From positions 1 to 47,851 of the forward strand of contig CACYGW010000011.1 of NCBI GenBank assembly GCA_902774045.1: DNA of 47,851 bases. Reading direction: 5' to 3'. The position numbers and the translations under genes are program-made. The notes below the pieces were generated by a model. That model was given only the letters and a program-made list of their open reading frames with translations, made no database searches and was not told the DNA's origin. Positions 34,031 through 44,146 of this stretch are shown piece after piece. The stretch comes from an uncultured Bacteroidia bacterium. GTDB taxonomy: Bacteria > Bacteroidota > Bacteroidia > Bacteroidales > UBA932. The first letter of the stretch is position 1. Every line of letters begins with the position of its first letter.

Positions 34031-35197
34031 TTACTTGATAACAACGCAGCGGTTGAGCTGGAAAGGATTTCCGAACTGATTGTTCTTGTCACCACAGTTT
34101 TCAACCTTAACGCGGTTAGCGTCAATACCCTTGCTTACGATGTAATCTTTAACAACGTCTGCACGCTTGCCGGCGATTCTGGTGTTGATAGCCTCGTTAC
34201 CAGTGTTCTTGTCAGCGTGACCGTAAACGGTAACCTCATTGCTTGTCTTAGCAAGAACGTTCTCGATGTAGAAATCGAGGTGTGCCTTCTCGCGTACAGA
34301 AAGCTTGGAAGAGTTGCTGTCGAAGTAAAGAGTTGCAGGGCTTGCAATCATAACGTCGCGGTAAACAACCTCGGGAGCTCTGTTCTTAAGAGCAGCGATT
34401 TCGTTCTTAAGAGCTGCATTCTCAGCCTCAAGAGCATTTACGCGGTCCTGAAGAGCGTTGTACTGGTCAAGAGTGAAAGGAAGCGGAACTACTGCAGGAG
34501 CAACTGAGGTGTGACGTACGAAACCGGTCTTGCCAAAGTTGATTGTGAAACCAGCCTGGAGAGAGGTAAGACGTGCGAACTTAGACTCTGCGCTAGGATA
34601 CTCATAAATGTTGTAGATCTCAGACCTGCCAACGTTGATGTTAAGGTCGATGAAGAAATCAACATGCTTTCCAAGACGGAAAGAGTTGATGAGACCTGCA
34701 CCAAGACCCCACTCATTGTCAGAATCCTGTACCCTGAGGTAACCTGCCTGGAGGTAAGGGATAAGCTTGTAGAAACGAGTCTCTTTGTAGCCCCAGATAG
34801 CGTCGATAGCATTCCAGAGAACGTCGAAGTGTACATAGTGCTGATCGAACTCGGAATCTGCCATCTGAGAATTCCAACGATGACTCTTAAGATCAAAAGC
34901 GTTCTTTACGCCGCTGTAACCGAAACGGAGACCAACGGTAGGAGTAATCCACTTACCCACGCTAGCCTGAACACCAAGACCACCGATTTTGAAGTCAAGA
35001 CCGGGACCGTATGTAGCGTTAGCACCTGCACCAACGGTGAGGAACCAGTTGTCCCAGAACTTGTTAGATTCATAAGAACCGCGAACAATGTTGCCGTTCT
35101 CATCACGATTTCCATTCTCCTGTGCGTTAGCATTGAGAGAGAATGTCAGAAGACCTGCTACTGCAAGTGCTCCAAAAATGGTTTTCAAACTTTTCAT
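34031..35197 (-). CDS. OmpA-family outer membrane protein (porin/peptidoglycan anchor)
   Basis: A 388-residue outer-membrane protein with a Sec signal (MKSLKTIFGALAVAGLLTFS LNANA, cut before Q26). An eight-strand-type beta barrel spans about 45-235 (aromatic alternating strands; GLRFGYSGV, ELGAGLINSF-like segments). A short coiled coil follows at about 250-282 (NALQDRVNALEAENAALKNE), then an OmpA-C peptidoglycan-binding domain at about 290-388 (ATLYFDSNSSKLS, EVTVYGHADKNTGNEAINTR, NRVKVENCGDK). It uses frequent codons and has a long 5' leader of about 60 nt behind a near-consensus promoter, fitting a highly expressed porin. Confidence 0.92.
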   Translation of the reverse strand: MKSLKTIFGALAVAGLLTFSLNANAQENGNRDENGNIVRGSYESNKFWDNWFLTVGAGANATYGPGLDFKIGGLGVQASVGKWITPTVGLRFGYSGVKNAFDLKSHRWNSQMADSEFDQHYVHFDVLWNAIDAIWGYKETRFYKLIPYLQAGYLRVQDSDNEWGLGAGLINSFRLGKHVDFFIDLNINVGRSEIYNIYEYPSAESKFARLTSLQAGFTINFGKTGFVRHTSVAPAVVPLPFTLDQYNALQDRVNALEAENAALKNEIAALKNRAPEVVYRDVMIASPATLYFDSNSSKLSVREKAHLDFYIENVLAKTSNEVTVYGHADKNTGNEAINTRIAGKRADVVKDYIVSKGIDANRVKVENCGDKNNQFGNPFQLNRCVVIK

Positions 35198-35265
35198 AAT
35201 AAATATTGCAATAATTAATGAAAATAATATTCACAATTCGCCTGCAAAATGGCACAAACAACACG

Positions 35266-35295
35266 CAAAGTTACTATTTTTTTCTTATCCGCAAA
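35266..35295 (-). promoter_or_regulatory. Promoter of the OmpA-family gene
   Basis: On the minus strand TTTG (35295-35292), an 18-nt spacer, then TAACTTTG (35273-35266). The start would be near 35260, leaving about 60 nt of AT-rich leader before the ATG. Confidence 0.7.
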
Positions 35296-35367
35296 ATATT
35301 TGTTTCAAAAATAACCCCACCTCACAAAACTAATACGTTTTTAAATTAGAATACCTTTAAATATAGT

Positions 35368-35375
35368 TATATTTG
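35368..35375 (+). promoter_or_regulatory. -7 element for uvrB
   Basis: TATATTTG fits TAnnTTTG, five bases before the uvrB ATG at 35381. There is no clear -33 box in the AT-rich upstream sequence. No LexA-type operator was recognised. Confidence 0.4.
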
Positions 35376-35380
35376 CATTT

Positions 35381-37513
35381 ATGAAATTCAAGCTTCAGGC
35401 CCCATACACCCCTTCCGGAGACCAGCCATCGGCCATAAAAGGACTTTGCGACGCCCTACGGGAAGGCGTAGGCGCAGTATCGCTCCTGGGTGTAACCGGC
35501 TCCGGAAAGACCTTCACTATGGCAAACGTCATAGAGAAACTCCAGAGGCCTGCCCTCATACTCAGCCACAACAAGACCCTGGCCGCGCAGCTCTACGGAG
35601 AATTCAAATCCTTCTTCCCGGAGAACGCCGTAGAGTATTTCGTTTCCTATTACGACTACTATCAGCCCGAGGCCTATATTCCGTCCACCGACACCTATAT
35701 AGAAAAGGACCTTAGCATAAACGAGCAGATAGACAAACTCCGCCTTAGCGCCGCAAGCGCCCTGATGTCAGGCAGAAGGGATGTGATAGTGATATCCAGC
35801 GTATCCTGCCTGTACGGCATTGGCAATCCGGAAGATTTTCATTCACAGACAGTTATAGTAAGAAAAGGAGAAAGGCGCAGCCTCACCGCCCTGCTTTACC
35901 TTTTGGTAGAAGGACTTTACAGCCGCACCGAGGGCGATTTTAAAAGAGGCACCTTCAGGGTAAGGGGCGACACCGTTGATGTTTTCCTGGGCGGAGCCGA
36001 TGAGGCCGTGAGGATTGAGTTTTTTGGCGACGAGGTTGACGATATTTCCCTCATAGACCCCCTCACGGGAGCCACGTTCGAGCACGTACAGGAAATTCCC
36101 ATCTACCCGGCCAAGAACTTTGTAACCACAAGGGAGCAGAGCATAAGGGCCGTAAGCCAGATTCAGGACGACCTTGTAAAACAGGTAGAATACTTCCAGA
36201 GCATTGGTAAGAACCTGGAGGCCAAGAGACTGCAGCAAAGGGTAGAGTACGACCTTGAAATGATTAAGGAAATGGGCTACTGCCCCGGGATAGAGAACTA
36301 TTCCCGCTACCTTGACGGCAGAAAAAGCGGACAGAGGCCTTTCTGCCTTGTGGACTACTTCCCCGACGATTTCATTACCTTCATAGACGAGAGCCACGTT
36401 ACCCTGCCCCAGATAAGGGCAATGTACGGTGGCGATCATTCCAGAAAGAGTGTCCTCATAGAGTACGGCTTCCGCCTGCCTGCCGCAGCGGACAACCGGC
36501 CCCTGACATTTGACGAGTTCGAGCATATTACCGGGCAGACCGTCTATGTAAGCGCCACCCCGGCCGATTACGAACTGGAAAAGTCAGAAGGCCTTGTAGT
36601 AGAGCAGGTCGTGCGGCCAACCGGGCTTCTAGACCCTCCCATTGAAGTAAGACCCACCAAGAATCAGGTTGACGACCTTCTGGAAGAAATCCGCCGACGC
36701 GCAGAACTTGACGAGCGTGTGCTGGTAACTACGCTCACAAAACGCATGGCAGAGGAACTGGACGGCTACTTTACCAAGGTAGGAGTAAGATGCCGCTACA
36801 TACACTCCGACGTAGACACTACGGAAAGGGTAGAAATCATAGAAGACTTCAAGAACGGCCTGTTTGACGTGCTTGTGGGAGTGAACCTTCTGCGTGAAGG
36901 GCTGGACATCCCCTCTGTGTCGCTTGTGGCCATTCTGGATGCAGATAAAGAGGGCTTCCTGCGCAGCGGAAGGTCCCTTACCCAGACGGCGGGGCGTGCG
37001 GCCAGAAACGTGCACGGCCTGGTGATTATGTACGCCGACACCATCACCTCCTCTATGCAGGAAACTATCTACGAGACCGACAGGCGCCGCAAGAAACAAA
37101 TGGAATACAACAAGTTGCACAATATCACCCCTACCCAGGTAAGCACCAAGTTCAACGCCCTGGCCGGGGAACTTGGCAACGGCAGGGTAAGCGCAGCCAA
37201 TTCCTACGACGACCCCACCTACATTCCCAGCCCCTCCGATTTAGGCAGGGGTAAGGTATCGGTGGGCCTGGGGCACGATTCCAGGAGGGAGACAAATTCT
37301 GCTTATACCGATGGTTTCATAAAGGCAGACCTGGCCGCAGTACTTCAAGACCCTGTTATCCGCTCAATGACCCGCGAACAGGTAGAAAAGGCGGTAGAGG
37401 AAGCAAAGAGCAAGATGCAGAAGGCCGCGGCAGACCTGGAATTCGCAGCGGCGGCCGCAGCCCGCGACGAGATGTGGGCCTTGCAGCAATATCTTAAAGT
37501 CTGGAAGGATTAG
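35381..37513 (+). CDS. uvrB: Excinuclease ABC subunit UvrB
   Basis: The 710-residue damage-verification helicase-like subunit of nucleotide excision repair. Walker A is in [15 protein letters not shown] (35-49), the beta-hairpin [20 protein letters not shown] is near 92-111, and the DEAD-like motif [12 protein letters not shown] is near 332. Motifs V-VI include [20 protein letters not shown] and [15 protein letters not shown]-terminal UVR domain (about 668-705, [21 protein letters not shown]) contacts UvrC. Length is a little longer than typical because of a linker before the UVR domain. It is convergent with rsh, overlapping by 4 bases. Confidence 0.97.
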   Translation: MKFKLQAPYTPSGDQPSAIKGLCDALREGVGAVSLLGVTGSGKTFTMANVIEKLQRPALILSHNKTLAAQLYGEFKSFFPENAVEYFVSYYDYYQPEAYIPSTDTYIEKDLSINEQIDKLRLSAASALMSGRRDVIVISSVSCLYGIGNPEDFHSQTVIVRKGERRSLTALLYLLVEGLYSRTEGDFKRGTFRVRGDTVDVFLGGADEAVRIEFFGDEVDDISLIDPLTGATFEHVQEIPIYPAKNFVTTREQSIRAVSQIQDDLVKQVEYFQSIGKNLEAKRLQQRVEYDLEMIKEMGYCPGIENYSRYLDGRKSGQRPFCLVDYFPDDFITFIDESHVTLPQIRAMYGGDHSRKSVLIEYGFRLPAAADNRPLTFDEFEHITGQTVYVSATPADYELEKSEGLVVEQVVRPTGLLDPPIEVRPTKNQVDDLLEEIRRRAELDERVLVTTLTKRMAEELDGYFTKVGVRCRYIHSDVDTTERVEIIEDFKNGLFDVLVGVNLLREGLDIPSVSLVAILDADKEGFLRSGRSLTQTAGRAARNVHGLVIMYADTITSSMQETIYETDRRRKKQMEYNKLHNITPTQVSTKFNALAGELGNGRVSAANSYDDPTYIPSPSDLGRGKVSVGLGHDSRRETNSAYTDGFIKADLAAVLQDPVIRSMTREQVEKAVEEAKSKMQKAAADLEFAAAAAARDEMWALQQYLKVWKD

Positions 37514-39660
37514 AGCCTGGAAACCTTCAGAATGTGACGCACGGCGCGCAGGCGCGACACTATCTTGTCCAGCTCCATATTTGATGGCACTGAAAGTCTC
37601 AGCGTTATATCCACGGTTCCGTCACGGCGGCTGTCTCCAAGATTAAAGGAACGCAGCGATGTCTTGAACTGATTGATCACATCCATAATATCCCCGGAAA
37701 CACCCAACTCGGTATCGGCCACAAGGCGCAGCCCCACCTGGAAACTGCCTCCCGAGGGCGACTCTGTCCAGCGCACCTTTTGAATCCTGTAAGGATACAT
37801 TTCTATAAGTCTGGCTGCATTGGGGCAGGATATACGGTGAATCTTGATACCATCGTCCCGGGTTACGAACCCGAATACATCGTCCCCGAACACGGGGTTG
37901 CAACACCTTGCCATCTTGTAGTCCAGGCCCTTGAGATTCTCTGCGTTTAGCACAAGGATATCGTCGCTGCCCGGACGGGCCGCCCAGACGGCGCGGGAGG
38001 GCTCGGCACCATCGGCCAGAGACTCGGAAGAAGAGGCGGACTCTTCCTTATTCTGCCAGCCCAAGACAAAGGTCTTTACGGAGTTGACGTCCAGCACACC
38101 CTCCCCTATCGCGGAATACATTTCCTTTAGCGAAGAGTAGTGGTTTTTCTTCATAAACTCCCCGCGGATATCGTCCGTGAATTCCAGCTTCCAGTTCTTA
38201 AGGCGCCTGTCCAGCAGCTCCTTACCGTCCGACGAAGCCTTGTTCTCCGCCTCCTTGAGCACCTGGCGAATCTTGCTGCGGGCCTTTGAAGTAACTACGA
38301 AATTAAGCCAGTCGGGCGACGGCAGTCGGGACTTTCCGGTGTGTATCTCCACCACGTCTCCGGTACTTAGTTTTTCCCTTATGGTTACGGACTTATTGTT
38401 AACCAGGGCGCCCACGCACTTAAGGCCAAGGTTGGAGTGTATGTTAAAGGCAAAATCCAACACCGTGGCCCCGGCCGACAGTATCCTTAGCTCGCCAGTA
38501 GGAGTAAATACAAATATTTCTCCGGGGGGCGGCTCCGGCAAATCATCGGCCGCATCGGAATTAGGATGCTCAAGGGCGTAGCGCACGGAATTAAGCCAAT
38601 TATCCATTGTCTTCTCGTGGCCTATGCCCTTGTAGGCCCAGTGGGCAGCATTTCCGCTCTCTGCAATCTCGTCCATCTTCCTTGAGCGTATCTGCACTTC
38701 TATGGGCGAGCCCTCGCTGTTCTTGACGGTGATATGCAGGCTCTCGTAACCGTTGGCCTTAGGGGTGGTGAGCCAGTCCCTTAGACGGGAGGTGTCGCTC
38801 TGGTACTGCTCTGTCACATAGGAATATACGTCCCAGCAAAGCTTAAGTTCAGTTTCCCTTACAGGCTCGCAGTCAATTATGAAGCGAATCGCAAAAACAT
38901 CGTACACTCCCTCGAAGGGCACCTTCTGTTTCTGCATCTTCTTGAAGATGGACCAGGCTGTCTTTGTCCTTGCCTTTAGTTTGTATTTAATTCCGGCCCG
39001 GGAAAGTTTCTCGGCGAGCGGCTTCACGAACTCTTCCGTGAGCTTCTCCCTGTCCCTTTCGGTTGCCTTAAGCTTATTGGTCACAGAACGATACTCTTCA
39101 GGATAAGCGAAGCGGAAGTAGATATCTTCCAGTTCTCCCTTAATGTTATGCAGCCCCAGCTGATGCGCCAGAGGAATGTAAAGCATCAGAGTTTCAAGGC
39201 ATTTACGCTCCCGCACACCCTTGGACATAATGGAGAGGTTGCGCATAACCTCAAGCCTGTCGGCAATTTTAATTACGGTAACCCTGGGGTCCCTTGAGTA
39301 CTGGACTATGAGTTTTTTGTAATTCTCTGCCTCAAGCCTTGTATCCCTGGGGTTGATGGTTGATATTTTATCCAGGCCGTCCACAATCTGCATCACCTCC
39401 TGGGGGAAATCTCCCATCAGGGATTTGGATTCAGGGTGGATCAGGGCCGATTCGTGCAGAAATACCGCGGCTACGCAAACAGGAGGCAGACCAATCTCGC
39501 CATCCACTATACGGGCTACGCCGACGGGATGCTCCAGGAAGGGAGCTCCGTTGTCGCGTGTTTTGTCGGAAAGAACCCGGGAGGCTATGTCGAAGGCCCT
39601 CTGCACCAGCGAGAGTTCCTCTCCCTCAAGGTGAGGGAACAATTCTTTGACAGTACTCAT
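37510..39660 (-). CDS. RelA/SpoT-family (p)ppGpp enzyme with altered HD hydrolase motif
   Basis: A 716-residue long RSH protein. The N-terminal HD domain keeps H44 ([11 protein letters not shown]), H69 and D134 ([12 protein letters not shown]). However, the HD pair is HE (LHES, residues 69-72), and the ED dyad usually following it is replaced (ALIHPES), so hydrolysis may be weak or lost. The synthetase domain is intact: [12 protein letters not shown] (231-242), [11 protein letters not shown], and [18 protein letters not shown] (292-309), whose basic RxRD is like bifunctional Rel rather than RelA's ExDD. TGS (about 390-455), zinc-finger ([15 protein letters not shown]) and ACT domains follow. 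It is the last gene of the mltG cluster, 15 bases after mltG. Confidence 0.92.
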   Translation of the reverse strand: MSTVKELFPHLEGEELSLVQRAFDIASRVLSDKTRDNGAPFLEHPVGVARIVDGEIGLPPVCVAAVFLHESALIHPESKSLMGDFPQEVMQIVDGLDKISTINPRDTRLEAENYKKLIVQYSRDPRVTVIKIADRLEVMRNLSIMSKGVRERKCLETLMLYIPLAHQLGLHNIKGELEDIYFRFAYPEEYRSVTNKLKATERDREKLTEEFVKPLAEKLSRAGIKYKLKARTKTAWSIFKKMQKQKVPFEGVYDVFAIRFIIDCEPVRETELKLCWDVYSYVTEQYQSDTSRLRDWLTTPKANGYESLHITVKNSEGSPIEVQIRSRKMDEIAESGNAAHWAYKGIGHEKTMDNWLNSVRYALEHPNSDAADDLPEPPPGEIFVFTPTGELRILSAGATVLDFAFNIHSNLGLKCVGALVNNKSVTIREKLSTGDVVEIHTGKSRLPSPDWLNFVVTSKARSKIRQVLKEAENKASSDGKELLDRRLKNWKLEFTDDIRGEFMKKNHYSSLKEMYSAIGEGVLDVNSVKTFVLGWQNKEESASSSESLADGAEPSRAVWAARPGSDDILVLNAENLKGLDYKMARCCNPVFGDDVFGFVTRDDGIKIHRISCPNAARLIEMYPYRIQKVRWTESPSGGSFQVGLRLVADTELGVSGDIMDVINQFKTSLRSFNLGDSRRDGTVDITLRLSVPSNMELDKIVSRLRAVRHILKVSRL

Positions 39661-39675
39661 TTTTGCCGTTTTTAA

Positions 39676-40734
39676 TTATTTGGCTGCCCTAAGCCTTATA
39701 GTAAGGGCCCTTTGGAATTCGCGGGCGTTGCGTAGATGCTCCGTGTAGGTTGACGCAAACTTATGGGTTCCGTCAAAAGCGGCATTGGCGCAGAAATAAA
39801 GATAATTCTTTGCCGTATCGGGGTTAAGCACGGCCTCCAGGCAGGCCCTTGTGGGCACGGCGATGGGACCGGGAGGAAGGCCCTTGTGAACGTAAGTATT
39901 GTAGGGCGAATTTACCTTCAGATTCTTTTTGAATATCCTGTTAAGCTGATAGTCGTAGCAAAAGGCAATCGTAGGGTCTGCCTGGAGCTTCATTCCCTTG
40001 CGCAGGCGGTTAAGGTACACCCCGGCAATCTTTGGCATCTCCGGCTCGTAGTTGGTCTCCCCTTTTACTATGGAGGCCAGGATGGACACCTGCTCTACCG
40101 TAAGTCCCTGAAGCGCAGCCTTACGCCTGTTATCATCGGTCCAGAAAGCATCGTAGGCCTCCTTTTGCCTGGAGAGTATGGTGCGCATATCGTCGGTCCA
40201 CAGGACCTCGTAAGTATCGGGCATAATGAGAGAGAACACATTGTCTACCCTGAAGCCGAACCCTGCCAGAAGGGCCGTGTCTCCAAGGGCGCTTACCGCC
40301 TCTAGAGAGTCCAGCATCATCTGGGCGCTTATCTTGCGGGCTATGCCCCCCTTCTGGCGAAGCGTCCCGGAAAGCACAAGTTTTACCGGAGTCTGCCAGC
40401 CGTGAGAAAGCATCCTTGCAACGGCGGTGGATGTGTTCTCCGGAGTAATGACGTAGTGGCCCGGCTTAAGGGAAGCTCCCCTCTCTACTTCCTCCTTTAC
40501 GGCACGCAGCAGGCTGGCGTTCCACTTAACCTGGCAACTGTCTGCGATATAACGGGAAATGCTGTCCCAGGAAACTTCAGGTGTAATGTACAGTTCTGTC
40601 CTTGCGCGGAAATTGGGAATCTTGCGGTCATAGTACTTCCTAAAGAAGAACCAATAGAAAACAAAGCCCCCCACCAGCAGAAAAGCCAGTATGCAGGACA
40701 GTATGATAAGTATTTTCTTTTTCTTTCTTTCCAT
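39676..40734 (-). CDS. mltG: Endolytic murein transglycosylase MltG
   Basis: A 352-residue inner-membrane YceG/MltG protein with one N-terminal helix after a basic stretch (MERKKKK, ILIILSCILAFLLVGGFVFY). A LysM-like part is followed by the catalytic domain with SILASIVKGETN (the active Glu lies in GET) and PKIAGVYLNRLRKGMKLQADPT, VNSPYNTYVHKGLPPGPI and NYLYFCA. It cleaves nascent glycan strands and sets their length. The ATG at 40734 overlaps the preceding gene's stop by one base (TAATG); an ATG 15 bases upstream (40749) would add MRTSV. The gene sits between a glucosaminidase and rsh in one operon. Confidence 0.93.
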   Translation of the reverse strand: MERKKKKILIILSCILAFLLVGGFVFYWFFFRKYYDRKIPNFRARTELYITPEVSWDSISRYIADSCQVKWNASLLRAVKEEVERGASLKPGHYVITPENTSTAVARMLSHGWQTPVKLVLSGTLRQKGGIARKISAQMMLDSLEAVSALGDTALLAGFGFRVDNVFSLIMPDTYEVLWTDDMRTILSRQKEAYDAFWTDDNRRKAALQGLTVEQVSILASIVKGETNYEPEMPKIAGVYLNRLRKGMKLQADPTIAFCYDYQLNRIFKKNLKVNSPYNTYVHKGLPPGPIAVPTRACLEAVLNPDTAKNYLYFCANAAFDGTHKFASTYTEHLRNAREFQRALTIRLRAAK

Positions 40735-41714
40735 TACTGAAGTACGCATTGTTTAACCCCGCGGCCGCGCAGCACTATAACATCGCCCTCCTTGGGAACG
40801 TAGTCCCCTGAAATCTTATTTTTCTTAAGAAGTGCAGAGAGCTTTACGCCGAACCTCTGGGAAATATCCCAGAGCGTCTCCCCTTCTTTTTCTACTATAT
40901 GGACATCCAGTCCCTTGGCTGCATCCTTCTTCTTGGCCTGCAGATAAACTATGGTGCCGGAAAGAAGGGAACCGTCTGTCCTGACGTCGTTATAACTTAG
41001 AATTTCCCGCATAAAAAGGTCGTACTCTGCGGCTATGGACTGGTAAGTCTCGCCCTCCATGGCATAGACGAATGGTACGCCGTTTTTGGAATAGAGCTCG
41101 CGGGAGAGAGAGATCGTGAAGTGCTCCCTGCCGCTGGATGTATAGCCCACTGGCTCCTCTATTACGCTTGGAGCCGGAGGCGTGGTTTGGCCAAGGTCGT
41201 ACTGATACAGCTGATACTCTTCTATAAGGTTTATAAGTTTTGGGGCATACTGGGGGTCCGTGGCATAACCTGCCTTGCTAAGCCCGTAAGCCCAGGCCTT
41301 ATAGTCAGTTGGCTCCAGCAAGAAGAGGGATGCATACCTGTCCCTTCCCCTTAGGAAGAGAGAATGGTCCCGGAAAGAATCGGCAGCCCTGTCATAGGCC
41401 CTGAAGCACTCTCTGCGGGCATCATCGTCCGCTGTCATAGTCCTTCCGTTCCATCCGTGGCACTTTATTCCAAAGTGATTGTTTCCTTTGGTGGCCAGAG
41501 GAGAGGTGCCGCTTCGCGACTCCAGAATACCCTGAGCCAGGGTAATGCTGGCCGGGATTCCATAGTGATTCATTTCGCTTATGGAAATATCCTTGTAGAC
41601 TCTGATATAGGCCTTCTTAAGAGCATCGTCGCCCTGGCCGGCAGAACACAGAAGCACTGCCAGAAAAGCCATCAGTGTAATATAACCTGTCTTTTTCACG
41701 CGCACGGTAATCAT
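40734..41714 (-). CDS. GH73 glucosaminidase with two LysM repeats
   Basis: A 326-residue exported cell-wall hydrolase with signal VKKTGYITLMAFLAVLLCSA. Residues 45-175 match GH73 beta-N-acetylglucosaminidase (FlgJ-like): PASITLAQGILESRSGTSPL with catalytic E65, NNHFGIKCHGWNG, FRAYDRAADSFRDHSLFL, and AGYATDPQYAPKLINLIEEY. Two LysM peptidoglycan-binding segments follow, a degenerate one at about 205-262 and a clear one at about 272-320 (VEKEGETLWDISQRFGVKLS). It is translationally coupled to mltG. Together they suggest a septal or sacculus-remodelling pair. No membrane anchor besides the signal peptide is seen. Confidence 0.9.
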   Translation of the reverse strand: MITVRVKKTGYITLMAFLAVLLCSAGQGDDALKKAYIRVYKDISISEMNHYGIPASITLAQGILESRSGTSPLATKGNNHFGIKCHGWNGRTMTADDDARRECFRAYDRAADSFRDHSLFLRGRDRYASLFLLEPTDYKAWAYGLSKAGYATDPQYAPKLINLIEEYQLYQYDLGQTTPPAPSVIEEPVGYTSSGREHFTISLSRELYSKNGVPFVYAMEGETYQSIAAEYDLFMREILSYNDVRTDGSLLSGTIVYLQAKKKDAAKGLDVHIVEKEGETLWDISQRFGVKLSALLKKNKISGDYVPKEGDVIVLRGRGVKQCVLQ

Positions 41715-41770
41715 TTGAACGTGAAATATAGTAAAAACTTTTGAATTGGGGAAATTTCTTTGCCCTGCAC

Positions 41771-43213
41771 CTACAAGTTATTTATGGCTCCGTCCAGCCA
41801 GGCCAGGCGGGCAGAGTACCAGTCCTTCATCCAGTCGCGGGCGTCCCGCCAGGACAGGAAGGCGTTGGGAGGGCTGGAATAGTTCCTGTTAGCGTGAGGA
41901 TTCTTCCCGGCCTGGCTGTTATGGTCATAGGCCAGGGAATTATACTCGCACATCTTGTCAATATAGCCAGGGATAAGGTCCAGGCGGGGTTTAACCTGAT
42001 TCCATCTGGCCTTCAGCTCGCTTACGAACAGAGGGTCCATAAACAGGTACTGGAAATATGTATCCTTGCGCCCGTGGTCCTCATCTGGATAGCCCCCGCG
42101 AATCTTTATAAACCATCCGGTGGGCCCGTTACCGGAAAGGGCGAACTCGCTGGTAAGGTAGTCGCAGTTGCCTATCGCCCTGTCGAAATCCCACACCATC
42201 GGTATAAAAAGTTTGGTATCGGCATCCTTGGCAAAATAGGTAGAAAGCCTCATGTTACCATCGATATTCATGGTCAGCTCCTCTACGATAAAATAATTTA
42301 TAAAGGTCGATACTTCCATTACCGAGCGGTAACCGGTAGAAGGGTCGAACTGCTTGGAGAAGAGCCTCTGCTCCACGGCGTTAACATAATTCCTTATAAA
42401 GGTCTTCTGGTCGTTGGTGGGATTCTCCGGATCCTTGAATTTAAGGGTCTTGCCAAAGGTATTGGTAATAAAATACTTGTCGTCATCGGTCCTCATATCA
42501 AGCTCAAGGAAGTAGCCTCCGTCGGTGACCGTGCCCTCCACCGGGGTTACCGGCACCTTATTCTGCCTGTCGGCCTCCTTGGCCTCTACTATAAGGTAAC
42601 AACCTGCGTACGAACCATTTATATATAACTCTGCCGTACGGAACTTTGTGGTCCAGGGCATACTTACCATTCTGGCTATACGGAACGATACTGCCGTGCG
42701 AAGCATCGTAGGGTCCAGCACGTCCGGCAGGAGAATCCAGTCTTTGTCGCCCTTCATTCCAAAGACCTTGCTGTGCTGGTCCAGTTTAATTCTGTAAGGG
42801 TTCTTTATGCCGCCTTCTGCGCCCCAGGTTGTGTTTCCGCGTCCTCTGATCTGCATGGTAAGAGTGCCCAGCGAGGTAACCTCGGAGTACATCTTTTTAG
42901 GGTCCAGGAAGGTGATTTTTCCCTTTTTAAATGTTGACAGACTGGTTATGGGATTGCCGTCATCGGTGGTTATGTTAATACGGGGAAAGTCAGACAATGA
43001 CGCCACCTTATTATAAGTAGGATATGCCGGAAGGTCAGCCCCGGTATCTGTCCAGCGCTGGGGCAGAGGGTCTGTAGGCTGGGTGCCGGTGCCGGGATCC
43101 TGCGTACCGCTGCCAGGGTTGGCCGGGCTTTCGGGATCTGATTTGGAGCAGGAAACCATAACGGAACACAGCAAAGCCATAATTGCCAGTACCTTTAATA
43201 TTTTTTCTTTCAT
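41771..43213 (-). CDS. CotH-kinase-family lipoprotein
   Basis: A 480-residue lipoprotein with signal MKEKILKVLAIMALLCSVMV then SC (lipid Cys 22), and a low-complexity linker of S, P, G and T. The CotH domain follows, with LTMQIRGRGNTTWG near 115, KNPYRIKLDQHSKVFGMKGDKDWILL, and the kinase-like catalytic region FINYFIVEELTMNIDGNMRLST with VWDFDRAIGN. CotH proteins are atypical kinases first known from spore coats. In Bacteroidota they are secreted lipoproteins of unknown target. The ATG at 43213 begins the signal peptide. It follows rnz by 15 bases. No recognised substrate is encoded beside it. Confidence 0.88.
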   Translation of the reverse strand: MKEKILKVLAIMALLCSVMVSCSKSDPESPANPGSGTQDPGTGTQPTDPLPQRWTDTGADLPAYPTYNKVASLSDFPRINITTDDGNPITSLSTFKKGKITFLDPKKMYSEVTSLGTLTMQIRGRGNTTWGAEGGIKNPYRIKLDQHSKVFGMKGDKDWILLPDVLDPTMLRTAVSFRIARMVSMPWTTKFRTAELYINGSYAGCYLIVEAKEADRQNKVPVTPVEGTVTDGGYFLELDMRTDDDKYFITNTFGKTLKFKDPENPTNDQKTFIRNYVNAVEQRLFSKQFDPSTGYRSVMEVSTFINYFIVEELTMNIDGNMRLSTYFAKDADTKLFIPMVWDFDRAIGNCDYLTSEFALSGNGPTGWFIKIRGGYPDEDHGRKDTYFQYLFMDPLFVSELKARWNQVKPRLDLIPGYIDKMCEYNSLAYDHNSQAGKNPHANRNYSSPPNAFLSWRDARDWMKDWYSARLAWLDGAINNL

Positions 43214-43228
43214 AGCAGCCTGCAAATT

Positions 43229-44146
43229 TTATATCTGGAAAATATCTCCGTCAGAAGCAGCTACAGTATTTTGGAAAACAGTACAGCACTCGTTCTGATA
43301 GAGTTTTTTGTCTTTTTCTCTTGAGGAATAATGGCCTATTATAAGGCATTCAGCTTCTATATCACGGGCAACCTGGGCGGCCTGCACGGTAGTGCTGTGA
43401 TGGCGGTCTGCCGCATACTCTCCGTAGGCCTTAAGGTAGGTAGATTCGTGATAGAGCGTGGTCACTCCCTTAAGCCAGGAGACTTCCTGGGGGAAGGGTG
43501 CAGTATCGCTTATGTAAGCGTAGGCTTTGGGTTTATAAGGCTCGTAGGCACACCTTGCCACAGTGAGCACGGTACCGTCCGGGCGGGTTACGTCGTTGCC
43601 CTTTTTAAGAGAGCCTATCTCTGTGAGGGAGAGCCCGAAGGCCTCTACCGCCCATTTGTGAACGTTAAGCGGCGGCGTTTTCTCCCTGAAAATGTAGCCG
43701 TAGGTCTCTATGCCGTGATTAAGGGGCACGGCCGTAACCTCCAGCGATTTTGTCTGATAGATGAGTTCCGGGGCGTTTTCCTTAAGCGGAAAGAAGCGCA
43801 CCTCAAAGGCAAGGCCCTCTCCGTAATAAGAGAGGAAGAACTTTATGATTGGCCCAAGATTCACAGGGCCATAAATATTTATGGGTGCCGTGCGGCCCTT
43901 CATTCCAAGAGTGGACAGAAGGCCGGGAAGCCCAAAAACGTGGTCCCCGTGTATATGGGAGATAAAGATGGAGTCCAGCCTCATCATAGGTACCTTGAGG
44001 GCCGTCATCTGCTGCTGGCAGCCCTCACCGGCATCTATCAGAAAATAGCGCCCGTGTACGCAGAGTACCTGGGCGCTTTGATAGCAACCGGAAACCGGCA
44101 TTGCAGAAGCAGTGCCGAGCATCCGGACATTGAATTCTCTATTCAC
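43229..44146 (-). CDS. rnz: Ribonuclease Z
   Basis: A 305-residue tRNase Z that removes 3' trailers from tRNA precursors. The MBL metal motif SHIHGDHVFG gives H64, H66, D68 and H69. The opening RMLGTASAMP and LIDAGEGCQQQM, the later VPLNHGIETYGYIF, and the PxKxHxST-equivalent HHSTTVQAAQVAR and IIGHYSSR near the end are diagnostic. The flexible-arm region is moderate in length. Its start overlaps the rpsA end by 8 bases, so the two are coupled. Confidence 0.94.
   Translation of the reverse strand: MNREFNVRMLGTASAMPVSGCYQSAQVLCVHGRYFLIDAGEGCQQQMTALKVPMMRLDSIFISHIHGDHVFGLPGLLSTLGMKGRTAPINIYGPVNLGPIIKFFLSYYGEGLAFEVRFFPLKENAPELIYQTKSLEVTAVPLNHGIETYGYIFREKTPPLNVHKWAVEAFGLSLTEIGSLKKGNDVTRPDGTVLTVARCAYEPYKPKAYAYISDTAPFPQEVSWLKGVTTLYHESTYLKAYGEYAADRHHSTTVQAAQVARDIEAECLIIGHYSSREKDKKLYQNECCTVFQNTVAASDGDIFQI

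Noticed and set aside
34511..35218. 235-codon plus-strand frame
   Set aside because: Antisense to the OmpA-family gene, a common effect of its codon bias.
41741..42628. 295-codon plus-strand frame
   Set aside because: Antisense to the CotH lipoprotein gene; no start signal or domain.
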